Shown piece by piece: positions 43,175 through 50,548 of a stretch of 50,548 nt of DNA (position 1 is its first letter; the number at the start of each line of letters is the position of its first letter). The stretch spans positions 1 to 50,548 of the forward strand of contig JAAYIV010000146.1 in assembly GCA_012523305.1 (NCBI GenBank). Direction: 5' to 3'. This DNA comes from Spirochaetales bacterium. GTDB taxonomy: Bacteria; Spirochaetota; Spirochaetia; Sphaerochaetales; Sphaerochaetaceae. A model generated the notes under the pieces. The model did not search any database, was not told the DNA's origin, and worked only from the letters and a program-made list of their open reading frames with translations. The position numbers and the translations under genes were made by a program.

Positions 43175-44110
43175 CTAGTAATGTACCCAGCGGCGAGAAA
43201 GCCGATTCTGGACTAGGGTGATTGCCATGATGATTACAAATAGTATCAAGGCAAGGGCGGATGCATACCCTGTTTTAAACCACTGGAACGCGTTTTGGTA
43301 AAGGAAGTGAACAATTACGTTCGATGTGTTCAACGGACCACCGTCCGTCATGATCGCCACGATATCAAAAGCTTTGAGTGCCCCGATGAATCCGGTGATG
43401 GTTAAAAAGAATGTTGTTGGTGAGAGAAGCGGGAAGGTGATGTACCAAAAGTTCTGCCAAGGTGATACCCCGTCCACCAACGCCGCATCATAGATTTCAA
43501 GGGAAATATTTTTGAGTCCGGCAAGGAACAACACCATATCATAACCGATTCCGCTCCATATCAAAACGATGATGACAGCTGGAAGCGAATGGGTTACGCT
43601 TTCAAGCCAATCAAGCGGAGGAATGCCGAACGGTCTCATGAACACTCTGAGTAATCCGAAGTTCGGATTAAATATCCATCCCCAAACCATTGCCACGGCT
43701 ACGCTGGTAGTGAACGTCGGAGAAAAAATAATCGCCCGGTATACCGAGCGACCTTTCACATTTTTATTCAAAGCCAACGCTAGTCCAAGGGCTATTGCCA
43801 TCTTCACCACTACGGTGAAGAATGCCAAAATCAGGGTGTTCTTGGTAACCAACCAGAATACCGGATCATTGAACATTGTTTGGAAATTATCAAGTCCGAT
43901 GAACGTTTTTTTTGGTGCGATCATATTCCATTTGAAGAAACTCAAATAAAGGCTATACAGGATCGGCCAGAATACGAAAACCCCCAGAAGGAAAAAGTTT
44001 GGAAACGTAAACCCTAAAAATGCAAACATATCCCGTTTTGCCCTGCGAGTCATCCTGATGGGGACAACACCCTCTTGGCGTAGAGCCGTTTTCAGCTGCC
44101 TTTTAGACAC
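43175..44110 (-). CDS. ABC sugar transporter permease, UgpA/MalF-like
   Basis: A 311-aa permease with six predicted helices, starting LGFTFPNFFLLGVFVFWPILYSLYLSFF. The EAA loop reads DAALVDGVSPWQNFWYITFPLLSP (about 220-243). A GTG at 44110 is chosen: GGAGG at 44117-44121 leaves 6 bases, whereas the GTG at 44116 abuts it. First gene of the ugp-type operon (permease, permease, binding protein, GDPD). Confidence 0.92.
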   Translation of the reverse strand: MSKRQLKTALRQEGVVPIRMTRRAKRDMFAFLGFTFPNFFLLGVFVFWPILYSLYLSFFKWNMIAPKKTFIGLDNFQTMFNDPVFWLVTKNTLILAFFTVVVKMAIALGLALALNKNVKGRSVYRAIIFSPTFTTSVAVAMVWGWIFNPNFGLLRVFMRPFGIPPLDWLESVTHSLPAVIIVLIWSGIGYDMVLFLAGLKNISLEIYDAALVDGVSPWQNFWYITFPLLSPTTFFLTITGFIGALKAFDIVAIMTDGGPLNTSNVIVHFLYQNAFQWFKTGYASALALILFVIIMAITLVQNRLSRRWVHY

Positions 44111-44260
44111 TAACACCTCCTATGAAACAACCTCAATGTTCTGTGTCACTCACCCACAGCAAGGTACAGTATACCCTATATCCAAAAGATTGTAAAAAAA
44201 ATATCATTTAAAACTGCGCATCGGCAACTGATTTTGGGAAGAAATACATAATTGATTACA

Positions 44261-45307
44261 TTATAGGATATTATGTACAATATTTTTTAATGAGGAAGGA
44301 GTTATCGAAAGTACAAATGTCTTAATTTCCTTTTTCATCGGAACCATCAGATTGTTAATAATCGCACCAATCGGAGAAGTATTTTTCTTTGCTGAAGTAG
44401 TTTGGGTTTGGTAAGGAGCTTCTTTGAAAGCGTTTCGCATCTCGGTCGTCACCCGAAGTTCTGAAAGATCCCAGTTCTTCAAATGAAACGATGATTCGAC
44501 CATATCTTCGATATCATCTTCCAATTTGTAAAAGAAATCGAGTTCGGTTGTCTGTTCAACGACATCGATGCTGGTTGCATAAGCGGTGATGTCCTTGGTT
44601 CCTCGTTCATTCGGAACTATGAACCCGATCGCATCGTAGTGGTCGTCGGAGGCATAGAGGATAGCTTTATAATAATAATTTGGTACTGAGACGTTATTCT
44701 TACCGATCGTTTTATAGGGACCGTCTGAAAGCACAGGTCCTGTTACGACATAGATACTTCCTTTGGTATAGGCAAGATTGCGGACAATCGCTTCCAATGT
44801 GCTCCAGAGCCCCCTGTTGAACGACGGCTCTTGGGGACTCATGTTACTCATGTAAAACGAATCAGACATTGCCTGTTCGGACCAATTCAAGTCTGCTGCT
44901 GGAATAAGATGTCCTCTATCATACCCACTTGACCGGTAATCATCCAAAGTCGCGCTACCGGAAGCAATCTTCGGATCTTCTCGGAAGTTATCCATACGAT
45001 CGATTTCACCCATCACTTCTGCACGTGTCAGTTCATAGGCGACCCAGTCAGCTTGCTCGTGTTCTTCGTTGTATACGAGACGGTATCCGGTATGTGAAAT
45101 AATCGTATCTGAATCTCGAGGAGCCGGTAGTTCCAAATCCGCTATTTTGCTACCGCTCGTTGTGCTTTCATATTCCTCTGCAGAAGGTGTGATGATCCAA
45201 AGGACGATATATGCGATGAGCAGCAAAGCTGCTATGAGAAGAATTCGTTTGAAACGTTTTGATTGTTTCTTTTTTACTTTTTTATTTCTTAATTGCTTCT
45301 TTGCCAC
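44261..45307 (-). CDS. Membrane-anchored DNA/RNA non-specific endonuclease
   Basis: A 348-aa protein. A Lys-rich N-terminus (about 1-20), one membrane helix (about 22-42), then a beta-beta-alpha-metal nuclease domain of the NucA/EndA family. The catalytic DRGH motif is in SGYDRGHLIPAADLNW (about residue 118) and the metal-binding Asn in YMSNMSPQEPSFNRGLW. The C-terminal ~100 residues show no recognised motif. The anchor places the nuclease outside the membrane, where such enzymes degrade DNA for nutrition or uptake. A GTG at 45307 with GGGAG 7 bases upstream is preferred to a TTG at 45346. Confidence 0.88.
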   Translation of the reverse strand: MAKKQLRNKKVKKKQSKRFKRILLIAALLLIAYIVLWIITPSAEEYESTTSGSKIADLELPAPRDSDTIISHTGYRLVYNEEHEQADWVAYELTRAEVMGEIDRMDNFREDPKIASGSATLDDYRSSGYDRGHLIPAADLNWSEQAMSDSFYMSNMSPQEPSFNRGLWSTLEAIVRNLAYTKGSIYVVTGPVLSDGPYKTIGKNNVSVPNYYYKAILYASDDHYDAIGFIVPNERGTKDITAYATSIDVVEQTTELDFFYKLEDDIEDMVESSFHLKNWDLSELRVTTEMRNAFKEAPYQTQTTSAKKNTSPIGAIINNLMVPMKKEIKTFVLSITPSSLKNIVHNIL

Positions 45308-45395
45308 AAGAACGCTCCCTGGTGTTGTTTTGTCTATAACGGGCAAACCAGAGTCTAACCTTTTGGTTACATTGTGGGAAGCATAAGATTGTCTG

Positions 45396-46010
45396 CTACG
45401 TACCGCTCAAGCCATCACGAATCATGGTAATGCATGTATGTACCAATGCCTTGATTTCATCGGTATCCATCTCATCGGTAATGAGCGTGTCGATAGAAAG
45501 CAATACCGTAGAGATGATCTTAACGATATGTTCCGCTTTGAAGCGATGTGTCAATTCTCCTGTATCGATGGCATGATAAATAAGACGTTCGATACTTAGT
45601 TGGCCTTCAAAAGAAAGCGGAGCTGTTAGTTTTTCCCGGGTTATTGTATCTTCCGCTATCAACCTGCGCCAAAAATCATAGACTTTTCTATCTGTCTGGG
45701 AAAATGCAAGACTGTCGGCCAACAAGACCTCCATGTGTTCGAAGAAATCAAGATGTTTTGATTCTACCGGATCAATTACGTAACGTTGTTTGTCAATCGC
45801 GATCTGGCGGGCAATCCAATGATAGAGATCTAGCTTATCCGTAAACCAATGGTAAAAGCTCCCCTTGCTTATGCCTGCATTCTTGATAATCATATTCAAA
45901 GAGGCCGCTTCGAACGGTTTGCTGCCGAATTCAGAGATTCCAGCATCAAATAAACATGCGAAACGCCTAGAGTCAGTTTTTGATAGGGCTTCTGCTTTTG
46001 ACATGTTCAC
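45396..46010 (-). CDS. TetR/AcrR-family transcriptional regulator
   Basis: A 204-aa repressor. The N-terminal helix-turn-helix spans about residues 15-60 (LFDAGISEFGSKPFEAASLNMIIKNAGISKGSFYHWF...KLDLYHW), the standard TetR layout. The C-terminal ligand-binding part has no recognised motif. The GTG at 46010 overlaps the stop of the SDR gene by one base (TAGTG), with AGGGA at 46016-46020; an in-frame ATG lies at 46004. Cotranscribed with the SDR, it probably autoregulates through the palindrome upstream of the SDR gene. Confidence 0.92.
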   Translation of the reverse strand: MNMSKAEALSKTDSRRFACLFDAGISEFGSKPFEAASLNMIIKNAGISKGSFYHWFTDKLDLYHWIARQIAIDKQRYVIDPVESKHLDFFEHMEVLLADSLAFSQTDRKVYDFWRRLIAEDTITREKLTAPLSFEGQLSIERLIYHAIDTGELTHRFKAEHIVKIISTVLLSIDTLITDEMDTDEIKALVHTCITMIRDGLSGT

Positions 46011-46879
46011 TAATTTCCCTGAAGATACGTTTTGGTGATCTTCATGACATCTTCTATGCTCGGTGGCGAGTATTTCGACGCAAGGGCCTTCAACGGTTTT
46101 CCATGCTCATCGAAGATAACACCGTTTGATGATGCGAACTGATTTTCAAGAGCTAACAGTGCATATATTTCTGCCATCGCTTTGGGAGAAATCGACAGCT
46201 TCTTTTTCATCGAGTACAGTTTTTTAAGAAATCCTGGTAGGTCGGGATATCGGTTGATATCAATTTCAACGGCTCCGACACGGATACAGTTCGCTGTGAC
46301 CGAAGTACCTTTCAATTGTCTGGCTAGCCAGACGGTGTACATCTCCTGAGCCATCTTTGATTGATAGTAGGCTTTAGCCACACTGTAACGGCGTTTCCTG
46401 AACTCACAATCTGAAGTATCTACTTTGGTAAAAGGCAGCATTGCCAAACCTTTGGATGAGATCGTGATGATTCTTCCATCGGTACTTTTCCCTAGTAATG
46501 GCATCAATGCTTCGGTGAGCATTACCGGGCCAAGGTGATTCGTTGCCCATACCGATTCGATTCCCTGCGGAGTATATGCCGGCTTCTTGCGCGAAATATC
46601 AAAATCAGCGGCATTATGGATCAATATATCAAGATGATCGAACTTCTGTGCGAATCTTTCTGAAAATTGTTTGATTGAAATATTATCAGCCATGTCCAGT
46701 ATCATTATCTCCAATGACATCGATGAATCTACAGAGAGTATGTCTTGGCAGGCCTTCTCAGCGCGTCCACGGTTCCTGCAGGCCATGATGACGTGCACTT
46801 GTTGTTGGGCGATAAGACACGCAGCTTGCTTTCCGATTCCTGAATTCGCTCCGGTGATAATACAAATTTTCTGTTCCAT
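46010..46879 (-). CDS. Short-chain dehydrogenase, retinol-dehydrogenase-like
   Basis: A 289-aa SDR. Cofactor motif ITGANSGIGKQ, MACRNRGRAEKA (basic residues suggesting NADPH), LDILIHNAADF (NAG region), the catalytic Ser in TISSKG and YYQSK (Tyr/Lys). This pattern follows the RDH/WWOX-like SDR group. It is the first gene of a two-gene operon with its TetR regulator. Substrate unknown; control by a TetR protein suggests a response to a small hydrophobic compound. Confidence 0.88.
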   Translation of the reverse strand: MEQKICIITGANSGIGKQAACLIAQQQVHVIMACRNRGRAEKACQDILSVDSSMSLEIMILDMADNISIKQFSERFAQKFDHLDILIHNAADFDISRKKPAYTPQGIESVWATNHLGPVMLTEALMPLLGKSTDGRIITISSKGLAMLPFTKVDTSDCEFRKRRYSVAKAYYQSKMAQEMYTVWLARQLKGTSVTANCIRVGAVEIDINRYPDLPGFLKKLYSMKKKLSISPKAMAEIYALLALENQFASSNGVIFDEHGKPLKALASKYSPPSIEDVMKITKTYLQGN

Positions 46880-46901
46880 GCAATAGATCCTTATACGTTG
46901 G

Positions 46902-46926
46902 ACTGGTCAGTCTAGACCAGTTGGTC
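46902..46926. promoter_or_regulatory. TetR-type palindromic operator
   Basis: ACTGGTC (46902-46908) and GACCAGT (46915-46921) form a palindrome with 6-base spacing, overlapping a second one, GACCA-GT-TGGTC (46915-46926). It lies 23 bases ahead of the SDR start codon, the expected place for repression by the downstream TetR product. Confidence 0.75.
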
Positions 46927-47031
46927 TAATAATAAGATGGGTACATATCCCCTGTCAACTGTGTTTATATGGAAAACCTTTACGCTTTTATGGCAATGCG
47001 TTATTATCTCATTATATCGGGAGGATTGACG

Positions 47032-47364
47032 ATGGAAGAACGAACAAAAGGACTTGATGAAAAATATTGTTCTTCGTGTGGATCAATTATCAGTATCAGT
47101 GCGGAGATTTGTCCGCATTGTGGAGTACGGGTCGCTCCACCGCCGAGAAATGATTTTATTGCTGAGCATCGAACCTGGCTGATAGTGTTATTACTCTGTG
47201 TATTCCTTGGTCCGCTGGGAATTCATCGGTTTTATGTGGGAAAAATCGGAACGGGTCTTTTGATGCTGCTGACCCTTGGTGGTTTCGGGATATGGGTTGT
47301 CGTTGATTTGATATTAATCGTTACGGGAAATTTCCGAGATAAGGACGGGTATCGGATTTATTAA
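47032..47364 (+). CDS. TM2-domain protein with zinc ribbon
   Basis: A 110-aa membrane protein. An N-terminal zinc ribbon (CSSCG...CPHCG, residues about 12-33) is followed by a TM2 domain: two membrane helices joined by a short loop, with GPLGIHRFYVGKIGTGLLMLLTLGGFGIW as the family mark. Function of TM2 proteins is unknown. The ATG at 47032 with GGAGG 7 bases upstream is used, not the ATG at 46969, which lacks a ribosome-binding site. Its end overlaps the convergent CPBP gene by 44 bases. Confidence 0.9.
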   Translation: MEERTKGLDEKYCSSCGSIISISAEICPHCGVRVAPPPRNDFIAEHRTWLIVLLLCVFLGPLGIHRFYVGKIGTGLLMLLTLGGFGIWVVVDLILIVTGNFRDKDGYRIY

Positions 47365-48202
47365 CCTTTGAAAGAATAACCAAAGTTAAAGCCGAACATA
47401 CGAGCAAAAGTCCCATATCATACAAAGGTGATTGATGTTCTTGAATAAACATTGGATAACCAACCATTGTCGAGCCTTTATAATTGACTGCGAGTGCGAT
47501 AAAAAGGTTGTTGCCGGCGTGGGCTCCTATCGCGATTTCCGATCCGTTGCTTCTAATGGTCAGTTCCATGAAGATTAATCCGGTAAGTAGATAATAGGCT
47601 ATCACAGGGAAGCTCTGGATGGCTGAGGTTACTTCCCGATTAGCCACATGAGCCAAAGCGAAAGTGAGGGCAGAAACAACCGGTGCTACATAACGCCATC
47701 GATAGAGCATTCTCCACAGGTATGTTCTGAACAGCATCTCTTCCGCAACAGATTGGATCGGGGTGAGTACAAGTGCCAATACGATGAAAACCAAACGTGA
47801 TTTGATATTGATCGGAGTGAATGCGATAACCGACAAATCGTCTATGAAATACCGGATGATCACAGCCAATGATGGCACGATTATCCAAACGCAGGCAGAC
47901 AATGTCATCAATGACCACCTGAACTTTTTGTGGGATGTCAAGAATGACAGAATGGAAGTCTTTAACACGAACTTGATGAAAAGTAAGATAAGTACTAACA
48001 GAACAATAAAATTCATATTAAGCGTGACGAATGCTATCAAGGTAGTATCTTGGATTACCCGGCGTAGCCCTATTTCGGTGTAATGGGTAATAAAGCTTCC
48101 GATGAAGGTCCACATCAACTCGATGAATATGAAGCTTGCCACCCATACGGGTAAAGAAAGGTCGTTTTGTCCGATAGGGGATGGAGACATCGGCTTGAAC
48201 AT
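47321..48202 (-). CDS. CPBP-family (CAAX-type) intramembrane metalloprotease
   Basis: A 293-aa polytopic membrane protein of the CPBP/Abi family. Catalytic motifs are SVAEEMLFRTYLWR (EExxxR), FALAHVAN (His) and GAHAGNNLF (HxxxN-like), in the expected order. The substrate is unknown. No Shine-Dalgarno is seen before the ATG at 48202. Alternative in-frame ATGs exist (for example at 48190). It overlaps the TM2 gene end. Confidence 0.87.
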   Translation of the reverse strand: MFKPMSPSPIGQNDLSLPVWVASFIFIELMWTFIGSFITHYTEIGLRRVIQDTTLIAFVTLNMNFIVLLVLILLFIKFVLKTSILSFLTSHKKFRWSLMTLSACVWIIVPSLAVIIRYFIDDLSVIAFTPINIKSRLVFIVLALVLTPIQSVAEEMLFRTYLWRMLYRWRYVAPVVSALTFALAHVANREVTSAIQSFPVIAYYLLTGLIFMELTIRSNGSEIAIGAHAGNNLFIALAVNYKGSTMVGYPMFIQEHQSPLYDMGLLLVCSALTLVILSKVNKSDTRPYLGNFP

Positions 48203-48203
48203 G

Positions 48204-48238
48204 GTGGCAGTATACCATCAATGATGATACACTGCCAC
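48204..48238. promoter_or_regulatory. Inverted repeat between divergent starts
   Basis: GTGGCAGT (48204-48211) and ACTGCCAC (48231-48238) bracket TATACCATCAATGATGATAC. The whole gap between the CPBP and AddB-like start codons is only 37 bases, so this palindrome touches both starts. There is no room for a normal ribosome-binding site on either side. Confidence 0.6.
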
Positions 48239-48239
48239 T

Positions 48240-50548
48240 ATGGATAAAGGTCAGAATGAGCACATACGAACAACGATTCATGCATTGCTCGACGAAGATA
48301 ATGTAACCTTGGTGTTCCCGACCGAAACCGTGGCACAATTTTGGGCTGCCGACTATGCTTTTGGCAGTGAAAAAGGTGCGATTTTTCTTGATAGGGTGAT
48401 GTCTTGGGATAATTTTCGGGCATTGTTCTTATCGGTTCGTTCACAACTACCGGTGAATGCAATAATCAGAAGCTTGTTCGCACGTGAATTTGTTGATTCA
48501 CCTGTAGGTTCCAGATTGACTTGGTTTGTTCGTCAGACAGCGGGTGAAACAAACGCGGTCTTTGCTCCGACCATAGCAAAATTGCTTGGAAGACTTGATG
48601 CGTTTAAAGAGATGGCCCAAAAAGAACCCAAGCTCTACCGACGTCTTCCTCACTCTTTGCGTAAGGATATTGCCATCATCAGAGATGCATACTCTCAATT
48701 CTTAGCTCAGCGGCAATTGTTCGAACCGTCATTTGAACATGTTTCAATCTCCAACTATACATCAAGGCGAGGTCTCCAACGCTATGTCGTCTGCTTTCCT
48801 CAGATGATTTCCTTTTTCAGCCGATTCCTACAGGAACTTGGTACTCCGAATTGGATTGAAACTATGTTTGACAACCTGTCTTGCAACGACGTGGTCATAG
48901 AAAAATTTCCAAACGAACTCATCGAATTGAGAGTTCAACTGCGTCGTATCAATCAATTGTTGGCTGAGGGTACAGCAGCTGATGAGATTGTAGTCACACT
49001 CGCTGATTTGGAACATTCAAGTGAATACCTGCTTCATGAAGCGACTACGATGGGTGTGCGTCTCGCAGTTATCGGAGGGCGCCCTCCCGTCCAATTCAGT
49101 TCGGGCAAATTCCTTTTGAGATTACAATCATGCGTTCGCCATTCGTTTTCGATCGACTCGATGAAAGCGTTGTTGCTCGATTCGGGATTACCATGGAGAC
49201 AACTTGATCTGAACCGAAGTCTGATTACGAGAGCTATAGAATTGAATATTGTTTTCGGGAGTGTTCGTAGACCGATTGAAGATCAATGGGAGATGAAACT
49301 TTCAACATACAGTAAAGATAAAGATCTGTTGAATTATTACCGTTTGATAAAGGATCGACTGACAGCTTTAGACAAAGCGTCTACATATCAAGAGCTGTCA
49401 AAGGCATTACAAAGTATCCTGAATGAATTACTTGTGAAGGATCAATGGCCTGAATTAGAAGCTGACGTGCTTGCCTTTTGTATCGATAGACTGGAGGACG
49501 TTAAAAGAGCGATGTCAGTTTGTGCTATCGAGCACGTCAATGGTTTGTTTGGCTTTTATCTGACACTACTTGGGCAAACACCGTATGTCGTACAACAACA
49601 TGAGCCGGTAATACGTGTCTACCCATATGGAGTCAGTGCGGGATTGCAAGTCGCACACCATTTTGTGTTGGGGTGTACGCATGATGCCACTTCTGTTGCT
49701 TCAGATCTCTTTGGCATTTTCCCTGAAACAATCAAATCTATCACGACAGATGAAAAGGAAGATCTGAGTTCGGCACTGTTGGCTATCTATGCCGCAAGCG
49801 GCGCGAATGTGCATATGTCGATGGGGAACATTTCCTTTGCCAATACGGTGGCTCTCATTCCTGTTTCGGTCAGAGAATTTGGCAATGATGTGGAAACTTT
49901 GACAGAATCTTATCCGGTCGACAGTATTCAACTTGAGTCTTTGATGTGGAAAACAGGGACAGTTCCAAATATTCCGGCAAGTATCCAACAAACCAGGTGG
50001 TTCGAGTATGCTAGCCGGACAGTCTTCGGGACGAACCGTTATGATTTTGCCATGCAAAAAGCTCCTGCCGCCGTACTTTCAAGAATTGTTGATGCACAGG
50101 GTTTGTTCCAATGCTCTCCCACGGCAGTAGATGTGTTCAAAACATGTCCGATGAAATGGGCGTCGATGTATCTCTTCGGTCTACGGGATGTCACATTATT
50201 CGATTCACAGCCGTTAAATGCGATGGACATCGGGAATCTTATCCATTCGGTGTATGAACGGTTCTTCGCATGGGCTACGTCTCTTGGGCCGTTCACCATG
50301 GCATTGCATGACCGGTATCACACTGAAATAATGACAATATTCGAAGAAGAGTTCACAAGGTTCGCAAGCGATGCGGCAGCACCCGCAAAAAGTACTCTCA
50401 GATGGTTGTATCGTGAGTACTCACGCCTTATCCCAATGGTGGTTGATGCGGAATTATCATTGTTTGACAGATCCAATGGAGTAGATTTCGAATATGCTTT
50501 TGATAAAGCCTATTACGAGAAGAAGTATCGCCTGAAAGGGCGGATTGA
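48240..50548 (+). CDS. AddB-like PD-(D/E)XK nuclease/helicase-related protein (3' end outside window)
   Basis: A continuous open frame of at least 769 codons starting at the ATG 48240 and running off the right edge. The N-terminal half lacks visible Walker motifs but has the architecture of an inactivated helicase-like AddB protein. From about residue 630 the sequence enters the RecB-type nuclease domain: CSPTAVDVFKTCPMKWASMYLFGLR is the conserved entry helix with a Cys seen in AddB iron-sulfur nucleases, followed by MDIGNLIHSVYERFF (metal-binding His). The catalytic Asp/Glu-Lys and remaining Cys lie beyond the window. It would work with a UvrD-type AddA helicase in double-strand-break repair; the partner gene would be expected next. 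Confidence 0.75.
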   Translation, partial: MDKGQNEHIRTTIHALLDEDNVTLVFPTETVAQFWAADYAFGSEKGAIFLDRVMSWDNFRALFLSVRSQLPVNAIIRSLFAREFVDSPVGSRLTWFVRQTAGETNAVFAPTIAKLLGRLDAFKEMAQKEPKLYRRLPHSLRKDIAIIRDAYSQFLAQRQLFEPSFEHVSISNYTSRRGLQRYVVCFPQMISFFSRFLQELGTPNWIETMFDNLSCNDVVIEKFPNELIELRVQLRRINQLLAEGTAADEIVVTLADLEHSSEYLLHEATTMGVRLAVIGGRPPVQFSSGKFLLRLQSCVRHSFSIDSMKALLLDSGLPWRQLDLNRSLITRAIELNIVFGSVRRPIEDQWEMKLSTYSKDKDLLNYYRLIKDRLTALDKASTYQELSKALQSILNELLVKDQWPELEADVLAFCIDRLEDVKRAMSVCAIEHVNGLFGFYLTLLGQTPYVVQQHEPVIRVYPYGVSAGLQVAHHFVLGCTHDATSVASDLFGIFPETIKSITTDEKEDLSSALLAIYAASGANVHMSMGNISFANTVALIPVSVREFGNDVETLTESYPVDSIQLESLMWKTGTVPNIPASIQQTRWFEYASRTVFGTNRYDFAMQKAPAAVLSRIVDAQGLFQCSPTAVDVFKTCPMKWASMYLFGLRDVTLFDSQPLNAMDIGNLIHSVYERFFAWATSLGPFTMALHDRYHTEIMTIFEEEFTRFASDAAAPAKSTLRWLYREYSRLIPMVVDAELSLFDRSNGVDFEYAFDKAYYEKKYRLKGRI

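Overview
The window looks like the chromosome of an anaerobic spirochaete, close in style to Sphaerochaeta or Treponema. The clues are the many sugar ABC transporters with binding-protein leaders of the FAAGAKE / FSAGQQE type, lipoproteins with Ala/Pro/Thr linkers, moderate-to-low GC and the absence of bacillus-type neighbours. This is inferred from protein style; no 16S or other marker gene is present.

1-15.2 kb: sugar-phosphate catabolism. A plus-strand operon (tail of an rpiB/lacAB-type isomerase, deoC, rpe-type epimerase, LacX-type mutarotase, ulaE-type epimerase) ends at a bidirectional terminator. DeoC carries an N-terminal amphipathic helix plus linker, resembling a microcompartment encapsulation peptide. 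A divergent pair follows: class II aldolase and SDR on the minus strand, LyxK-like kinase on the plus strand. Then come a SorC-type regulator and two complete ribose-type ABC transporters. Three near-identical ~28 bp elements (4871, 5089, 7975) sit in front of the aldolase, the kinase and the first binding protein, which defines a small regulon.

15.3-23.2 kb, all minus strand: the most striking block. In transcription order it holds a double-rhodanese lipoprotein, selC (tRNA-Sec), selA, selB, an 11-haem c-type cytochrome lipoprotein, and ccs1/resB plus ccsA (System II cytochrome c maturation). The cytochrome frame is interrupted by one in-frame TGA at 18566-18568. The frame is open on both sides, and a 6-bp GC hairpin with a G-containing loop lies at the spacing expected of a bacterial SECIS. 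I read it as a selenocysteine-containing multihaem cytochrome (Sec86) encoded with its own Sec-insertion and haem-attachment machinery.

23.6-28.6 kb: an Old Yellow Enzyme-type reductase with a C-terminal Cys cluster, a fumarate-reductase-type flavoprotein, an SDR and an aldo/keto reductase.

28.6-35.8 kb: a locus matching the flavin-based extracellular electron transfer (EET) system described in Listeria: polyprenyl diphosphate synthase (DmkB), membrane-anchored NDH-2 (Ndh2), ApbE-type FMN transferase (FmnB), EetA, EetB, an EcfT-like membrane protein, and a PplA-like lipoprotein with three FMN-binding repeats. Together with the cytochrome block this suggests a quinone-to-surface respiratory module in a diderm.

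35.8-50.5 kb: more ordinary genes. These are cysK, a GH2 glycosidase, an FKBP lipoprotein, a ugp-type operon (two permeases, binding protein, glycerophosphodiesterase), a membrane-anchored DRGH nuclease, an SDR/TetR pair with a palindromic operator, a TM2 protein, a CPBP protease and the 5' part of an AddB-like nuclease running off the right edge. No CRISPR array, IS element or rRNA was seen.
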